This document shows, in pieces, positions 8,785-17,622 of a stretch of DNA of 64,000 bases. The DNA comes from Acidobacteriota bacterium. GTDB lineage: Bacteria; Acidobacteriota; Holophagae; Holophagales; Holophagaceae. Location: the NCBI GenBank assembly GCA_016192145.1, contig JACPUT010000006.1, positions 620,001 through 684,000 on the forward strand. The letters are read 5' to 3'. Both the position numbers and the translations under genes were made by a program. The notes below the pieces were generated by a model. The model did no database searches. It saw only the letters and a list, made by a program, of their open reading frames with translations, and was not told where the DNA came from. The stretch's first letter is position 1, and every line of letters begins with the position of its first letter.

Positions 8785-9603
8785 ATGGATTACGTGACAC
8801 CTGCGCGCCTCATGGACGAGCTGGAAGCCGTAGGGCGCAAGAAGGCGGCCCTCGGAGCCCGGGCGATGGTGCTAAAGGGCTTCCTCTCGGGCGTGCTCCT
8901 GGCTTACGCCACGGCCCTGGCCTTCAAAGTGTCGGACGGTTTCGCGCCGGGAGCTTCAGCCCTCGTGGCCGGGGTGGTCTTCCCCGTTGGATTCGCCATG
9001 ATCGTGCTCCTGGGCATGGAGCTGGCGACCGGCAACTTCGCCGTGCTTCCCATCGCCTGCCTCCGTGGCAGCATCCCGATCAGGGGGGTACTGCGCAGCT
9101 GGGGCTGGGTGCTCCTGGGCAACCTCCTTGGGAGTCTCTTCGTGGGGCTGCTCCTGGGTGTGGCCCTCACGGAGATGTTCCTTCAGCCGGCGGGCCCCTT
9201 GGGCGTCAAGCTCGTGGCCGTGGCCCAGGCCAAGACCCATGCCTACGCCCACGGGGGGGCGCGGGGCTGGATCACGGCCTTCACCAAAGGTCTCCTCTGC
9301 AATTGGATGGTGGCCATGGGCACGGTGCTCGGCCTCAGCTCCAGCTCCACCTGGGGCAAAATCGCAGCCATCTGGCTACCCATCACCACTTTCTTCGCCC
9401 TGGCCCTGGAACACTCCGTGGTGAATCTCTTCGTAATCCCCACTGCGATGCTATTGGGCGCGGACATCACGATTGGCGAGTGGCTCTTCTGGAACCAGCT
9501 GCCGGTGATCTTGGGCAACCTCGTGGGCGGGGCCCTGCTCACGGGTGCCCTACTGCACCTCGTCTACCCTCGGGTCCTCGGGGAGGGGGCTTTGGAACAC
9601 TGA
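8785..9603 (+). CDS. Formate/nitrite transporter (FocA/NirC family)
   Basis: 272 residues, six membrane helices. Family marks include GVVFPVGFAMIVLLGMELATG in helix 2 and GLLCNWMVAMGTVLG with the Cys-Asn-Trp element near the pore, and the conserved EHSVVNLF segment with its pore-region His. Members form pentameric channels for formate, nitrite or hydrosulfide. Next to nitrate transport genes, nitrite export or uptake is the more likely role. Last gene of the 7284-9603 operon, convergent with the minus-strand reductase operon 13 bases away. Confidence 0.85.
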   Translation: MDYVTPARLMDELEAVGRKKAALGARAMVLKGFLSGVLLAYATALAFKVSDGFAPGASALVAGVVFPVGFAMIVLLGMELATGNFAVLPIACLRGSIPIRGVLRSWGWVLLGNLLGSLFVGLLLGVALTEMFLQPAGPLGVKLVAVAQAKTHAYAHGGARGWITAFTKGLLCNWMVAMGTVLGLSSSSTWGKIAAIWLPITTFFALALEHSVVNLFVIPTAMLLGADITIGEWLFWNQLPVILGNLVGGALLTGALLHLVYPRVLGEGALEH

Positions 9604-9616
9604 GCCCCAGGGCGCC

Positions 9617-9829
9617 CTATTCTTCCAGATCCGGCGCCTTGAAGGCGAGGGCCAGGGCCACGGCCGTGAGGGCGAGGGAGACGAAGAAACTGCCAGGCAG
9701 GATGGCCCGGTAGCCATCCAGCACCGCCCCCAGCACCGTCTCGAAGAGGTAGAGCTGGATGGCGAGGATGAGGAGGGCGACGGCCAGGGCCGCGTCGCTC
9801 AGGTGGGCCTTGCGGGGTAGTTTGCGCAT
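9617..9829 (-). CDS. Small membrane protein at the end of the reductase operon
   Basis: 70 residues with two hydrophobic helices (about 12-30 and 42-62) and a positively charged N-terminus (MRKLPRKAHLSD). The start ATG at 9829 overlaps the stop of the Rieske gene by one base (TGATG), a sign of translational coupling. No family recognised. As the last cistron of a molybdenum reductase/Rieske operon, it could be a small anchor or assembly subunit. Confidence 0.65.
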   Translation of the reverse strand: MRKLPRKAHLSDAALAVALLILAIQLYLFETVLGAVLDGYRAILPGSFFVSLALTAVALALAFKAPDLEE

Positions 9830-10362
9830 CAGGCATCCCCCCCTTCCGTGGGTTTGGCGAGATCCCCCACGGCTCGCACGCTGCCATCGGGGCCCACTTC
9901 CAAGGCGATGCCAGCCAGGGGGCGCGTGGGTGGGCCCTGCACGGGAAAGCCGCGATCCGGCTCGAAGAAGCCCATGTGGCAGGGGCACTCAAGGCGCTTG
10001 CCATCGAAGCGAACGGCGCATCCCAGATGGGTGCAGGTCTGGCGGTAGGCGCGCAACTTTCCCTCATGGGTGCGCAGGAGGATGCAGCGATCGTCCGCGT
10101 CCCGGAAGGTGAAGAGTTTGCTCTCGCCCGCCTTCAGCTCGGCGGCCCCTTCCAGGGGCACGGGCTCGTGGCGGGCCCCTTCGCCCGGGGCGCCCTCGAG
10201 GGGGCGCTTGCGGCCCCAGAGGTACCCGATGCCGACGGTGAAGCCGGCGCTCACCACGGCGAGGAAGCGGGCGAACTCTCGGCGGGAGTAGCGGCTCTCC
10301 TCGTGGAGATCCAGGGGGAAGGCGCGGCGCCAGAATGGTTTCGAGACAGGCTCCTGGGCCAT
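9829..10362 (-). CDS. Rieske [2Fe-2S] protein with Tat-type membrane anchor
   Basis: 177 residues. Near residue 26 a twin-Arg signal (SRREFARF) precedes one hydrophobic helix, the usual uncleaved Tat anchor of Rieske proteins, so the cluster domain should lie outside the inner membrane. Cluster ligands are C110/H112 (CTHLGC) and C126/H129 (CPCH); C115 and C128 can form the structural disulfide. The start codon directly abuts the stop of the ferredoxin gene. With the NarI-like gene upstream, it could pass electrons from quinol to the molybdenum subunit or to a periplasmic carrier. Haloarchaeal nitrate reductase operons also contain Rieske and cytochrome b partners. Confidence 0.87.
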   Translation of the reverse strand: MAQEPVSKPFWRRAFPLDLHEESRYSRREFARFLAVVSAGFTVGIGYLWGRKRPLEGAPGEGARHEPVPLEGAAELKAGESKLFTFRDADDRCILLRTHEGKLRAYRQTCTHLGCAVRFDGKRLECPCHMGFFEPDRGFPVQGPPTRPLAGIALEVGPDGSVRAVGDLAKPTEGGDA

Positions 10363-10947
10363 TCACCACCCCCCTTCGGCGAGCAGCAGGGCCGCGTCCA
10401 GGTGCAGCGGTTTATCGGGATCGGGCACCATGAGCGCGTTGCGGGTCTTCACCTTGAGGGCTCCCACGGTGAACTCCCGCACGGGCTTGTTCTGGCGCAT
10501 GGCGCTGATCTCATGCTTGGGCACGTAGAGCAGGGCCTGGCTGGGGCACACGGTGGCGCACATGGGCTTGTGGCCCTCGCTGGTGCGGTCGTAGCAGAGG
10601 TCGCACTTGAGCATCTGCTCGAGGCCCGAGAAGACGATGGGCACGCCGAAGGGGCAGCTCAGCTCGCAGTTCTGGCAGCCGATGCAGCGGGGCTTTTGCG
10701 AGCTGTGGACGACGCCGTCCTCGCTGCGCTTGATGGCGTCCGCGGGGCAGACCTGGGCGCAGATGGGATCTTCGCAGTGCATGCACACCGTGGGAGCCGT
10801 TTGGGTGGAGTTGAGCCGGTCCATCTCATCGAGGTGGATCATGGGGCGGCCCTTGTGCGTGCCGCACTCGGCGCAGGCGCCCACGCAGGACTTGCAGCCG
10901 ATGCAGCGCTGGGGGTCGATGAAGAAGCCGTACTCGTCAGAGACCAT
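10363..10947 (-). CDS. Four-cluster [4Fe-4S] electron-transfer subunit (NarH/NrfC/DmsB-like)
   Basis: 194 residues. Four cysteine groups are visible: CIGCKSCVGAC, CMHCEDPICAQVCP, CIGCQNCELSCPFG and CDLCYDRTSEGHKPMCATVCP, the pattern of the ferredoxin-like beta subunit of molybdenum enzymes. No signal peptide, so cytoplasmic. Its start overlaps the stop of the molybdenum subunit by one base (TGATG). It should relay electrons between the membrane quinol module and the molybdenum site. Confidence 0.88.
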   Translation of the reverse strand: MVSDEYGFFIDPQRCIGCKSCVGACAECGTHKGRPMIHLDEMDRLNSTQTAPTVCMHCEDPICAQVCPADAIKRSEDGVVHSSQKPRCIGCQNCELSCPFGVPIVFSGLEQMLKCDLCYDRTSEGHKPMCATVCPSQALLYVPKHEISAMRQNKPVREFTVGALKVKTRNALMVPDPDKPLHLDAALLLAEGGW

Positions 10948-13208
10948 CAGAAGACCCTTTCCGGCAGGACGGCTTGGTTGGTGCGCGCCTCATAGGCCAT
11001 GCGCTGCAGCTCCGCCAATTCCGGGCTCAGCTGGTCGGCCGTCGTCTTCTTGATCCGGCAGGCGCTCACCTTGAACTCGGGGATCTTGCTCTGGGGGTCC
11101 AGGTGGCGGGCCGTGAGGCGATTGACGGAGAGGTCGCCGGGCCAGTGGTAGGGGACGAAGACGGTATCGGGCCGGATGGTCTTCACGACCTTGGCGGGCA
11201 GGACCATGGCGCCGCGCCGGCTGGTGATCTCCACGGGGTCCCCATCGGCGATGCCGAAGCGCTCGGCGAGCTTGGGGTGGATCTCCAGGTAGGGGTGGGG
11301 GCACTGCTCCACGAGGAAGCCGATGCGGCGGGTCTGGGTGCCGCTGAGGAAGTGGAAGACCGTGCGGCCCGTGGTGAGCCACACAGGGAAGTCGGCGTCC
11401 ACCACCTCCATGGCGGGACGCCAGGGCGTGGGCTGGAGGTGGGCCTTGCCATCGGCATGGTAGAAGCGGCCGCCCTCGAAGAGCCGGGGCGTGCCGGGAT
11501 GGCCTTCGGTGGGGCAGGGCCAGAAGACGCCCATCTCATCTTCCACCCGCTTCCAGGTGATGCCGGTGTAATCGGCGGTGCCGCCGCTGCTGGCCCTGCG
11601 CAGCTCGTTGAAGATGTCCTCGGGCCCCTTGAGGTGATCGAAGAACTTGCCCTGGCCCATCCGCTGGGCGATTTCCAGCTGGATGGCCCAGTCGGGGCGC
11701 GCGTCGCCCGGGGGCTCCACGGCCTTGTTGAGCTTGATGACGCGGCCTTCGGCGGAGGTGGAGGTGCCCTCGTCCTCCTCGTGCAGGGCGGAGGGCAGCA
11801 CCACGTCCGCGTGCTGGGCGCTTTCGCTGAGGAAGAAATCCAGGCAGACGAAGAACTCCAACTTGGAGAGCGCCGCGCGGGTGAACTCCGTATCCGGCAG
11901 GCTCACGAGGGGATTGAAGCAGAGCAGCAGCAGGCCCTTGATCTCGCCGGCGTGGATGGCGTTCATGATCTCCTGGGCGCTGAGGCCCTTGCGGGGCAGC
12001 TCCTCGTCCTTGCAGCCCCACACTTTGCAGACGTGCGCGCGGTGCTCGGGGTTCTCGATATCGCGGTTGCCGGGCAGCTGATCGCACTTGTGACCCTGCT
12101 CCCGCCCGCCCTGGCCGTTGCCCTGGCCCGTGATGGTGGCGTAGCCGCAATACGGTTTCCCGATGCGGCCCGTGGCCAGCACGATGTTCTGGGCCGAGAG
12201 GCAATTCTCCACGCCCTTGCTCTGGTGCTCGATGCCCCGGGCGTGGAGGAGGAAGCTCGTCTTGGCCTCGCCCCACATGCGGGCGGCCTTCTCGAGGGCG
12301 GCCACGGGCAGGCCTGTGAGCTCGCTGGCCCACTCGGGCGTGCAGTCCTTCACGGCCTCCAGGGCCGCCTCGAAGCCCGTGGTGTGGGCGGCGAGGAAGG
12401 CGTGGTCCACCATGCCCCACTTGTTCAGGAGATGGAGCACGGCGTTGGTGAGGGCGAGGTCGGAGCCGGGCTTGAGGGGCAGCATGAGATCCGCCGTGCG
12501 GCCCAGGGGCGTGATGCGGGGATCGACCATGATGAGCTTGGCGCCGCGATCCCGGGCCCGCCAGATGTAGTCGGTGGTGATGGGGCTGCACTCGGCGATG
12601 TTGGAGCCCTGCACCCAGATCACTTCCGCGCCTTCGATGTCCGCCCAGCTGTTGCCGGCGCGGTCGATGCCGAAGGTCTTCTTGTTGGCGACACCGGCGC
12701 TCACCATGCAGAGGCGGCCGTTGTAGTCGAGGTTCCTGGTGCCCAGGCCCAGGCGGGCGAACTTGCCCGTGAGGTAGCTCTTCTCGTTGGACATGGACAC
12801 GCCCGAGAGCACGGCGAAGGCATCCTTGCCGTACTTGTTTTGAACGTCCTGGATGCCCTGGATGACGCGATCCATGGCGGGCGCCCATTCGCTTTCCTGG
12901 AAGCCCTGCTCCGTGCGGACGAGGGCCTTGGTGAGGCGGTCGGGGTGGTTGCCCTGGAGGTAGCGCTTCACGCCCTTGGGACAGAGCTTGCCCTCGTTGA
13001 AGGGGAAGTCCTCCCAAGGCTCGAAGCCGATGACGTCGTTACCCTTCACCTTCAGCTGGATGCCGCACTGTTGGCCGCAGAAGCAGCAGTGCGTCTTCAC
13101 GAGGCGATCGGGCTCCGGATCCGCATCCCAGCCGCCGGGAGGGGCCAGGTTGAGGTGCGGGCCGTAGGTGGTTCGCAGGGCGTCAAGCGTGAGGGGGGTG
13201 CGCGCCAT
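10947..13208 (-). CDS. Molybdopterin oxidoreductase, probable nitrate reductase catalytic subunit
   Basis: 753 residues. Start at 13208; upstream in-frame codons fall into the repeat element at 13252-13360 and look non-coding. The [4Fe-4S] site is C41-x2-C44-x3-C48 and C76. [10 protein letters not shown] places a Cys (C167) as probable Mo ligand, as in NapA/NarB/NasA-type nitrate reductases. The [13 protein letters not shown] and C-terminal [15 protein letters not shown] regions are molybdopterin dinucleotide-binding parts. There is no Tat signal, so it should be cytoplasmic. NarK, NarX/NarL-like and FocA/NirC neighbours support nitrate as substrate. Formate dehydrogenase is an alternative, less likely given the context and the Cys-containing NapA-like motif. 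Confidence 0.8.
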   Translation of the reverse strand: MARTPLTLDALRTTYGPHLNLAPPGGWDADPEPDRLVKTHCCFCGQQCGIQLKVKGNDVIGFEPWEDFPFNEGKLCPKGVKRYLQGNHPDRLTKALVRTEQGFQESEWAPAMDRVIQGIQDVQNKYGKDAFAVLSGVSMSNEKSYLTGKFARLGLGTRNLDYNGRLCMVSAGVANKKTFGIDRAGNSWADIEGAEVIWVQGSNIAECSPITTDYIWRARDRGAKLIMVDPRITPLGRTADLMLPLKPGSDLALTNAVLHLLNKWGMVDHAFLAAHTTGFEAALEAVKDCTPEWASELTGLPVAALEKAARMWGEAKTSFLLHARGIEHQSKGVENCLSAQNIVLATGRIGKPYCGYATITGQGNGQGGREQGHKCDQLPGNRDIENPEHRAHVCKVWGCKDEELPRKGLSAQEIMNAIHAGEIKGLLLLCFNPLVSLPDTEFTRAALSKLEFFVCLDFFLSESAQHADVVLPSALHEEDEGTSTSAEGRVIKLNKAVEPPGDARPDWAIQLEIAQRMGQGKFFDHLKGPEDIFNELRRASSGGTADYTGITWKRVEDEMGVFWPCPTEGHPGTPRLFEGGRFYHADGKAHLQPTPWRPAMEVVDADFPVWLTTGRTVFHFLSGTQTRRIGFLVEQCPHPYLEIHPKLAERFGIADGDPVEITSRRGAMVLPAKVVKTIRPDTVFVPYHWPGDLSVNRLTARHLDPQSKIPEFKVSACRIKKTTADQLSPELAELQRMAYEARTNQAVLPERVF

Positions 13209-13251
13209 TTCAATCCTGGGGGGGCTTGGTTGAGTTCGGGACCAAAAGCGG

Positions 13252-13360
13252 AACGCAGAGGCGCAGAGGCGCAGAGGCGCAGAGGAAGAGGTTTGGTTTT
13301 GGAACTCGGGACGAGGCCACAAGGGGCCTCTGCGTCTCCGCGTCTCTGCGCCTCTGCGTT
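13252..13360. repeat. Inverted repeat A: arms of four tandem 8-bp CGCAGAGG units
   Basis: The left arm (13254-13285) is four exact copies of CGCAGAGG. The right arm (13327-13358) is four near-copies of its reverse complement (CCTCTGCG and TCTCTGCG variants). They are separated by 41 bases and flanked by partly complementary sequence (ACCAAAAG / TCTTTGGT). Transcribed, it would fold into a stem of more than 30 bp. It lies in the 231-base gap between the NarI-like gene and the molybdenum subunit, inside the putative operon. Two unrelated but similarly built elements occur at 24.6 and 37.7 kb. Confidence 0.85.
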
Positions 13361-13439
13361 AGGTCTTTGGTAGCGGCCCCGGCCGGAAATTCCGCCCTGG
13401 ATTCGAGGGGTGACCTGCCTGGGCCAACCATTCGGGGGC

Positions 13440-14567
13440 TCATGAGGAAGGCCTCATCGTGGTGGGATCGTCGATGGGCACGACGGGTTCGGGTAGGTCG
13501 TGGAAGGGATCGAAGCCGCCGCCGAGGCGCACGCTCTGGGCCTTGGCGAGGAGGCGCCGCTTGCATTTGGGGCAGAGGTCCAGGTGGTGCACGTCCTTCG
13601 AATGCCGGGCTGCGTCTAGCTCCAGGCGGCTGAAGAGCTCGCCGAGATCCCGGCGCTGGTTGGCGCGGATGAAGGGATCCCCGCAGGCCTTGCAGGGCAG
13701 GCGGCCGTCCGCTTCGCCATCGGCCTTGTAGAAGCTCACGCCCAGCTGGGCCGGGCGCTGCACGATGTGGAAGAGTTTGCCGAAGGGCAGGCTCAGGAGC
13801 AGCAGGATCACCGTCAATTCGTGCAGGTAGGCGAGGGTGCCGAAGTTGCGGCCGTGGAGGAATTTCTCCGAGGCCGTGAGCATGAGCCCCGTGATGCTCA
13901 CGGCCAACAGCAACAGCAGGGGGGCGATGTCCAGATCGAAGCGCTGGGTGGCCATGTCGCCCTCGTCCTGGCGGCGGCGGACGAAGGCCAGCACGCACCC
14001 CGCGATCACCATGACGGCGGCCACGTCCAGGACGTGGAAGGTGAGCCAGGCCACGGGGGAATCCAAGGGGAAGTCCCCGGCGGGGAACCCGAAGACCCAG
14101 GCTTGGTATCGGGAGACGTCGAGACCGTGGGAGGTGAAACGCACCCACCCGAACACGAGCGGGAAGGTGACTGCGAAGGCCAGCAGGCACCCCCAGGCGA
14201 TGAGGGCGTGGGCGCCCCACCGCTTGATGGAGCGCCGCTCGATGAAGCGCTGGAGGAAGAGCTGATCCAACGCCAAGAGCGCGAGCCTCGGTAACTCCAG
14301 CAACCCCCTGGGCGTGAGGAGCCGGGCCACGCTGTGGTGGAAGTACATGGCCGTGGCGGGTCGCTCCACCCAGGACCAGTAGCGGTACGCGATGCCGAAG
14401 ATGGCGAAGAGGGCGGAGAGCAGGTAGCCCAGGAGGGCGGGATCCAGCCATCGGCCGCCCCGGCTTCCCACCACCACGGATGCGACCACCCCCATCAGGG
14501 TCAGGGACGCCCGGATCAGGGGGCGAGCCTGCAGATCAAGGCGGTGCAGGGGCACGGGTGGTTTCAT
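13440..14567 (-). CDS. NarI-like cytochrome-b-type membrane protein with C-terminal zinc-ribbon-like tail
   Basis: 375 residues with about six membrane helices. His residues in or next to helices (MYFHHSVAR, WLTFHVLDVAAV, LHGRNFGTLAYLHELTVILL, FGKLFHIVQR) could bind haem b as in NarI/DsrM-type subunits. The soluble C-terminus carries CKAC and CPKC pairs, 40-odd residues apart, able to hold zinc or an FeS centre. It lies upstream of the molybdenum subunit in the same direction and probably oxidises quinol for the complex. Its promoter region has a CAAT-N4-ATTG palindrome. Exact family uncertain. Confidence 0.65.
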   Translation of the reverse strand: MKPPVPLHRLDLQARPLIRASLTLMGVVASVVVGSRGGRWLDPALLGYLLSALFAIFGIAYRYWSWVERPATAMYFHHSVARLLTPRGLLELPRLALLALDQLFLQRFIERRSIKRWGAHALIAWGCLLAFAVTFPLVFGWVRFTSHGLDVSRYQAWVFGFPAGDFPLDSPVAWLTFHVLDVAAVMVIAGCVLAFVRRRQDEGDMATQRFDLDIAPLLLLLAVSITGLMLTASEKFLHGRNFGTLAYLHELTVILLLLSLPFGKLFHIVQRPAQLGVSFYKADGEADGRLPCKACGDPFIRANQRRDLGELFSRLELDAARHSKDVHHLDLCPKCKRRLLAKAQSVRLGGGFDPFHDLPEPVVPIDDPTTMRPSS

Positions 14568-14612
14568 CGAGGATCCTGGGTCACAGGATCCTCCCTTTAA
14601 TTCAAGAGGCAA

Positions 14613-14624
14613 CAATCTTTATTG
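14613..14624. promoter_or_regulatory. Palindrome CAAT-CTTT-ATTG before the reductase genes
   Basis: A TGAT-N4-ATCA-like spaced palindrome lies 46-57 bases upstream of the NarI-like start at 14567, in an AT-richer patch. On the minus strand its centre (CAATAAAGATTG) resembles the narK site (TGATAAAGATCA). It could bind the CRP/FNR regulator or the Rrf2 regulator encoded just upstream. Weak evidence. Confidence 0.35.
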
Positions 14625-14645
14625 ACGTTCCCCGCCTCGTGGGAA

Positions 14646-15104
14646 TCACGCCTTATGGGGGCCCTTGAGGCCCGCGACGCCAGGGTTCACGGCGAAACCC
14701 CGGGCCAGGGTGACCCGCTTCAGATCCGCGATGGTGGCATTGGTCATGGAAGTGGCCATCTGCTCCTTCACGGCCGTCCAGGCATCGTGCATGGGGCAGG
14801 GCTGATCGCTGGAGCACTCGGGGAAGCCCATGACGCAGGCCTTGAAGGTGTCCTCCCCATCCAGGAGGTGCACCACCTCCTCCACCGTGATCTTCTGGGT
14901 GGGCATGGCCAAACGGAAGCCGCCCTTGGGACCGCGCACGCTCTCCAGCATGCCGCCCTGAACGAGGCCCTGGAGCACCTTGGCCAGGTAGGGGCCGGGG
15001 AGGCCCAGCTGTTCCGCCAGGTCCTTGGCCATCACGAAGGTCCCATCCTCCGGCAGGGCTGCCAGGGCACGTAGGGCATAGGCGGAGGCGGAGGAGAAGA
15101 TCAT
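14646..15104 (-). CDS. Rrf2-family regulator, NsrR-like
   Basis: 152 residues. An N-terminal winged HTH (AYALRALAALPEDG ... LPGPYLAKVLQGLVQ) is followed by the Rrf2 RGPKGGFRLA wing and a three-cysteine cluster site, CVMGFPECSSDQPCPMH, as in NsrR/IscR proteins that hold a [2Fe-2S] or [4Fe-4S] cluster sensing NO or cluster status. Start at 15104. It stands just upstream of the reductase genes on the same strand and is a good candidate for NO/redox control of them. Confidence 0.85.
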   Translation of the reverse strand: MIFSSASAYALRALAALPEDGTFVMAKDLAEQLGLPGPYLAKVLQGLVQGGMLESVRGPKGGFRLAMPTQKITVEEVVHLLDGEDTFKACVMGFPECSSDQPCPMHDAWTAVKEQMATSMTNATIADLKRVTLARGFAVNPGVAGLKGPHKA

Positions 15105-15145
15105 AGGGACCAGGGTAGCGGAGTCCCTGATCCGTAGAAGGGGGT

Positions 15146-16870
15146 TTAACCCCTGGCGGTGAGCCCATAGTCCCCGGTCAGTTCCTCGACCAGTTCCCGG
15201 ACGCTCACCAGGTTCTTGAGACGCCAACCATTGGAACCCGTGAAGTAAAGGCCATTTTCCACATCGCCCAGGTGGGCGTCGGCCAGGCGGTCGGCGATGC
15301 AGTAGCCGGCGCCCCGGGCCCCTTCGCCCCGGCTGCAGGGCAGGAGGCAGTTGCTGATGCACTTGATGGCCGGGGCGGAACCATCCGCCACGTGATCCAG
15401 CAGGGGGGTGTGGACGGCCCGGGCGGGCATGCCCACAGGGCTCTTGATGAGGCTGATGTCCTCGGGGCGGGCCTGGAGGATGACGTCCTTGAAGTGGTCC
15501 GCCGCGTCGCACTCGTGGGTGCCGATGAAGCGGGTGCCCATCTGCACGCCGCCGGCGCCGAGGGCGAGGAAGCGGCGGATGTCGGCGCCATCCCAGATGC
15601 CGCCGGCCACGATCACGGGGAAGGTGCCCCAGAGATCCCGCTCGGCGATGACTTCGGGAAGGATGGCTTCCAGCGCGAAGGCGGGATCGCCGCACTGCTC
15701 CACGGAATAGCCCTGGTGACCGCCGGAGAGCGGGCCTTCCAGGACGACGGCATCGGGCAGGCGGTGGTACTTGCGCGCCCAGGTCTTGCAGAGCAGTTTC
15801 AAGGCCCGGGCCGAGGAAACGATGGGCACGATGGCAGCGTCGCCCGCCAACTCCGGGAGCTTCAGGGGCAGGCCCGCCCCGCTGATGACGAGCTGGGCGC
15901 CGGCTTCCACTCCCTCGCGCACCACGCGATCGTAATCCTCGATGGCGCACAGGGCGTTGATGCCGACGGCACCGTAACCCTTGGAGAGGTCCCGGGCATC
16001 ACGGATGAGGCGGGCCAGGGCGGGGCCGTGGTTCAGGTTGCCGGGGCCCACGGGGCGGCCCTGCGCGAAGGTCACGCCCTCCGGGTGACCGTAGGCGGTG
16101 CCGATGGCGCTCACGATGCCCACGCAGCCCGTCTCGGCCACGGCGCCCGCGAGGTGGGACCAGGACACGCCCACGCCCATGCCGCCCTGGATGATGGGAT
16201 AGGGGAGATCCAACTTTCCGATGCGCATGCGGGGCAGGGGCTCGGCTTCCGGGGCCAGGGCGCGGGGGAAGCGGGCCTCCAGCTTCTGGCGCAGCTCGGA
16301 GAAGAGGTCGCCGGCATCGCGCAGGGCCTTGGGGGAACGGAAGCTGAATCCGTCGAGGCCCCGTTTCATCCACTCGCGGCCATCCTCCAGCGCGGCATCC
16401 AAGCTGCCCAGCATGGGCAAGCGGCAGCTGGCGCGCAGGGAATCGAACCAGGCGCCGAGGCCTTCGAGCACGAGGGCATCCGGCTGGGCGTCGATGGCCT
16501 GGCGGGCTTCCACTTCGCCGGAAGCCAGCGCGAAGCGGCGCAGATCGAGCCCCTCCCAGGCCTTGCGAAGGGATTCGGGCACGGAGGGACCATGGACGAG
16601 GAAGGTGGCGCCCTCCTCCCTCGCCGTCTCGAGGGCCGCGCGAATCTGTCCGCGGAGGCCGCGCACATCGATGCCCAAGAGCGCGCCGGGCGAGAGCTTC
16701 AGGGCGCGGATCCGCGCGCGCAGCTCCTCGGGATCCGGGAAGGCGGGCAGGCGCAGGACACCCGCGCCCCCCGAGGAGGCGAAGGCCCCGGCGAGTCCGT
16801 CACCGCCTTCGGGAAACCAGCCCTGGATGAGCGCGAGCTTGGACGTGCCGGGAAAGACGTTGGCAGGCAT
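15146..16870 (-). CDS. Nitronate monooxygenase-family flavoprotein with an extra N-terminal domain
   Basis: 574 residues; start at 16870. The C-terminal ~340 residues are a typical NMO/2-nitropropane dioxygenase barrel: LDLPYPIIQGGMGVGVSW at its start, then GINALCAIEDYD, LVISGAGLPLKLPE and the FMN phosphate-binding IVAGGIWDGADIRRFLALGA plus GGVQMGTRFIGTHECDA. The N-terminal ~225 residues look like a second, degenerate TIM-barrel-like domain (LLGIDVRGLRG, DALVLEGLGAW) without those motifs. Usual NMOs have about 320-380 residues, so this is a long form. In a nitrogen-oxide locus it may detoxify nitronates or serve as an enoyl reductase-like flavoprotein. Confidence 0.75.
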   Translation of the reverse strand: MPANVFPGTSKLALIQGWFPEGGDGLAGAFASSGGAGVLRLPAFPDPEELRARIRALKLSPGALLGIDVRGLRGQIRAALETAREEGATFLVHGPSVPESLRKAWEGLDLRRFALASGEVEARQAIDAQPDALVLEGLGAWFDSLRASCRLPMLGSLDAALEDGREWMKRGLDGFSFRSPKALRDAGDLFSELRQKLEARFPRALAPEAEPLPRMRIGKLDLPYPIIQGGMGVGVSWSHLAGAVAETGCVGIVSAIGTAYGHPEGVTFAQGRPVGPGNLNHGPALARLIRDARDLSKGYGAVGINALCAIEDYDRVVREGVEAGAQLVISGAGLPLKLPELAGDAAIVPIVSSARALKLLCKTWARKYHRLPDAVVLEGPLSGGHQGYSVEQCGDPAFALEAILPEVIAERDLWGTFPVIVAGGIWDGADIRRFLALGAGGVQMGTRFIGTHECDAADHFKDVILQARPEDISLIKSPVGMPARAVHTPLLDHVADGSAPAIKCISNCLLPCSRGEGARGAGYCIADRLADAHLGDVENGLYFTGSNGWRLKNLVSVRELVEELTGDYGLTARG

Positions 16871-16878
16871 GGGAACCC

Positions 16879-17622
16879 CTATCGGATCAAGCTGAGCAAG
16901 ACTCCGCTCAGGGTCAGGTGCAGCAGTTCTTCCACGCCGGCGGTGCGGGGGCCGGGTTCCCGCGCCACGAGGCGGCGGTGGATGAAGGGACGAACCAAGC
17001 CGAGGACGCACCAGGCGGCCCACAGCTTCGAAACGGGATGCGGCAGGAGGAAGGCGGCGCTGAAAGCCAGGCCCTGCCAGGCCAGCGCGCGGATCATATC
17101 GGACCGGTCCAGGGGGCCCTTCAGGCGCAGGCGCACGAAGGCGAGGCTGGCCAGCAGGGTCGGCGCCAGGGGCGCCCAGGCCCGGAGGGCCTCGGCCAGG
17201 GATGCGCCTTGGGCCTGGAGCATGGTGGGCAGCAGCAGGCTGAAGGCCAGGGCGCCCAGGGCTTCCGGAAGCCAGCTGCGCTGATCCTTGCGCGGGCGGG
17301 CCAGGGCGAGGGCGGCGAGGAGGCCCGCCGTGCCCAGCCAGGGCAGGGCGATCCAGGTACCGCGGGCGCCGAGCAGGCCCAGGGCCAGTGCCGCACCCAA
17401 GGCGGGGACGGCGGTGGCGGAAGGCACCCGGGCGCCCGCCCGGAACCGCGCGAGGGGTTCCCGGAGCAGTAACCCGGAGAGGCCGAGCAGCGCGATCGCG
17501 CCGGAACCCAGGCCGGGACGCAGGGCGAGACCCACGCCCACGGGCAGCAATAGCAACGCCCACGTGCCATGCTCCGCCGGAAGCAGGGCCCGGAATTGCA
17601 GGGGACGGGGCAAGGGGTTCAT
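16879..17622 (-). CDS. YwiC-like membrane protein
   Basis: 247 residues with about eight membrane helices. The N-terminal signature ALLPAEHGTWALLLLPVGVG is that of the YwiC-like family. In Bacillus subtilis ywiC lies beside narK, fnr and the nar operon; the association with nitrate genes recurs here, in a distant phylum. Function unknown. Its ATG (17622) overlaps the stop of the PLP decarboxylase by 4 bases (ATGA), and 8 bases separate it from the NMO gene. Confidence 0.75.
   Translation of the reverse strand: MNPLPRPLQFRALLPAEHGTWALLLLPVGVGLALRPGLGSGAIALLGLSGLLLREPLARFRAGARVPSATAVPALGAALALGLLGARGTWIALPWLGTAGLLAALALARPRKDQRSWLPEALGALAFSLLLPTMLQAQGASLAEALRAWAPLAPTLLASLAFVRLRLKGPLDRSDMIRALAWQGLAFSAAFLLPHPVSKLWAAWCVLGLVRPFIHRRLVAREPGPRTAGVEELLHLTLSGVLLSLIR

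Noticed and set aside
8785-9603. Nitrite reductase activity in the FocA/NirC region
   Set aside because: The gene is a channel only; no NirBD, NrfA, NirS or NirK gene was seen in the window.
13252-13360. CRISPR-like look of the tandem repeats (also at 24579 and 37731)
   Set aside because: Units are 8-9 bp without spacers, arms are inverted, and no cas genes are present.
10974-13373. 799-residue frame opposite the molybdenum subunit
   Set aside because: Shadow of the real gene: Gly/Ala/Glu/His-rich text without domains, caused by high GC at third positions. The same holds for 44118-47030 opposite rapA and 22771-24498 opposite the symporter.
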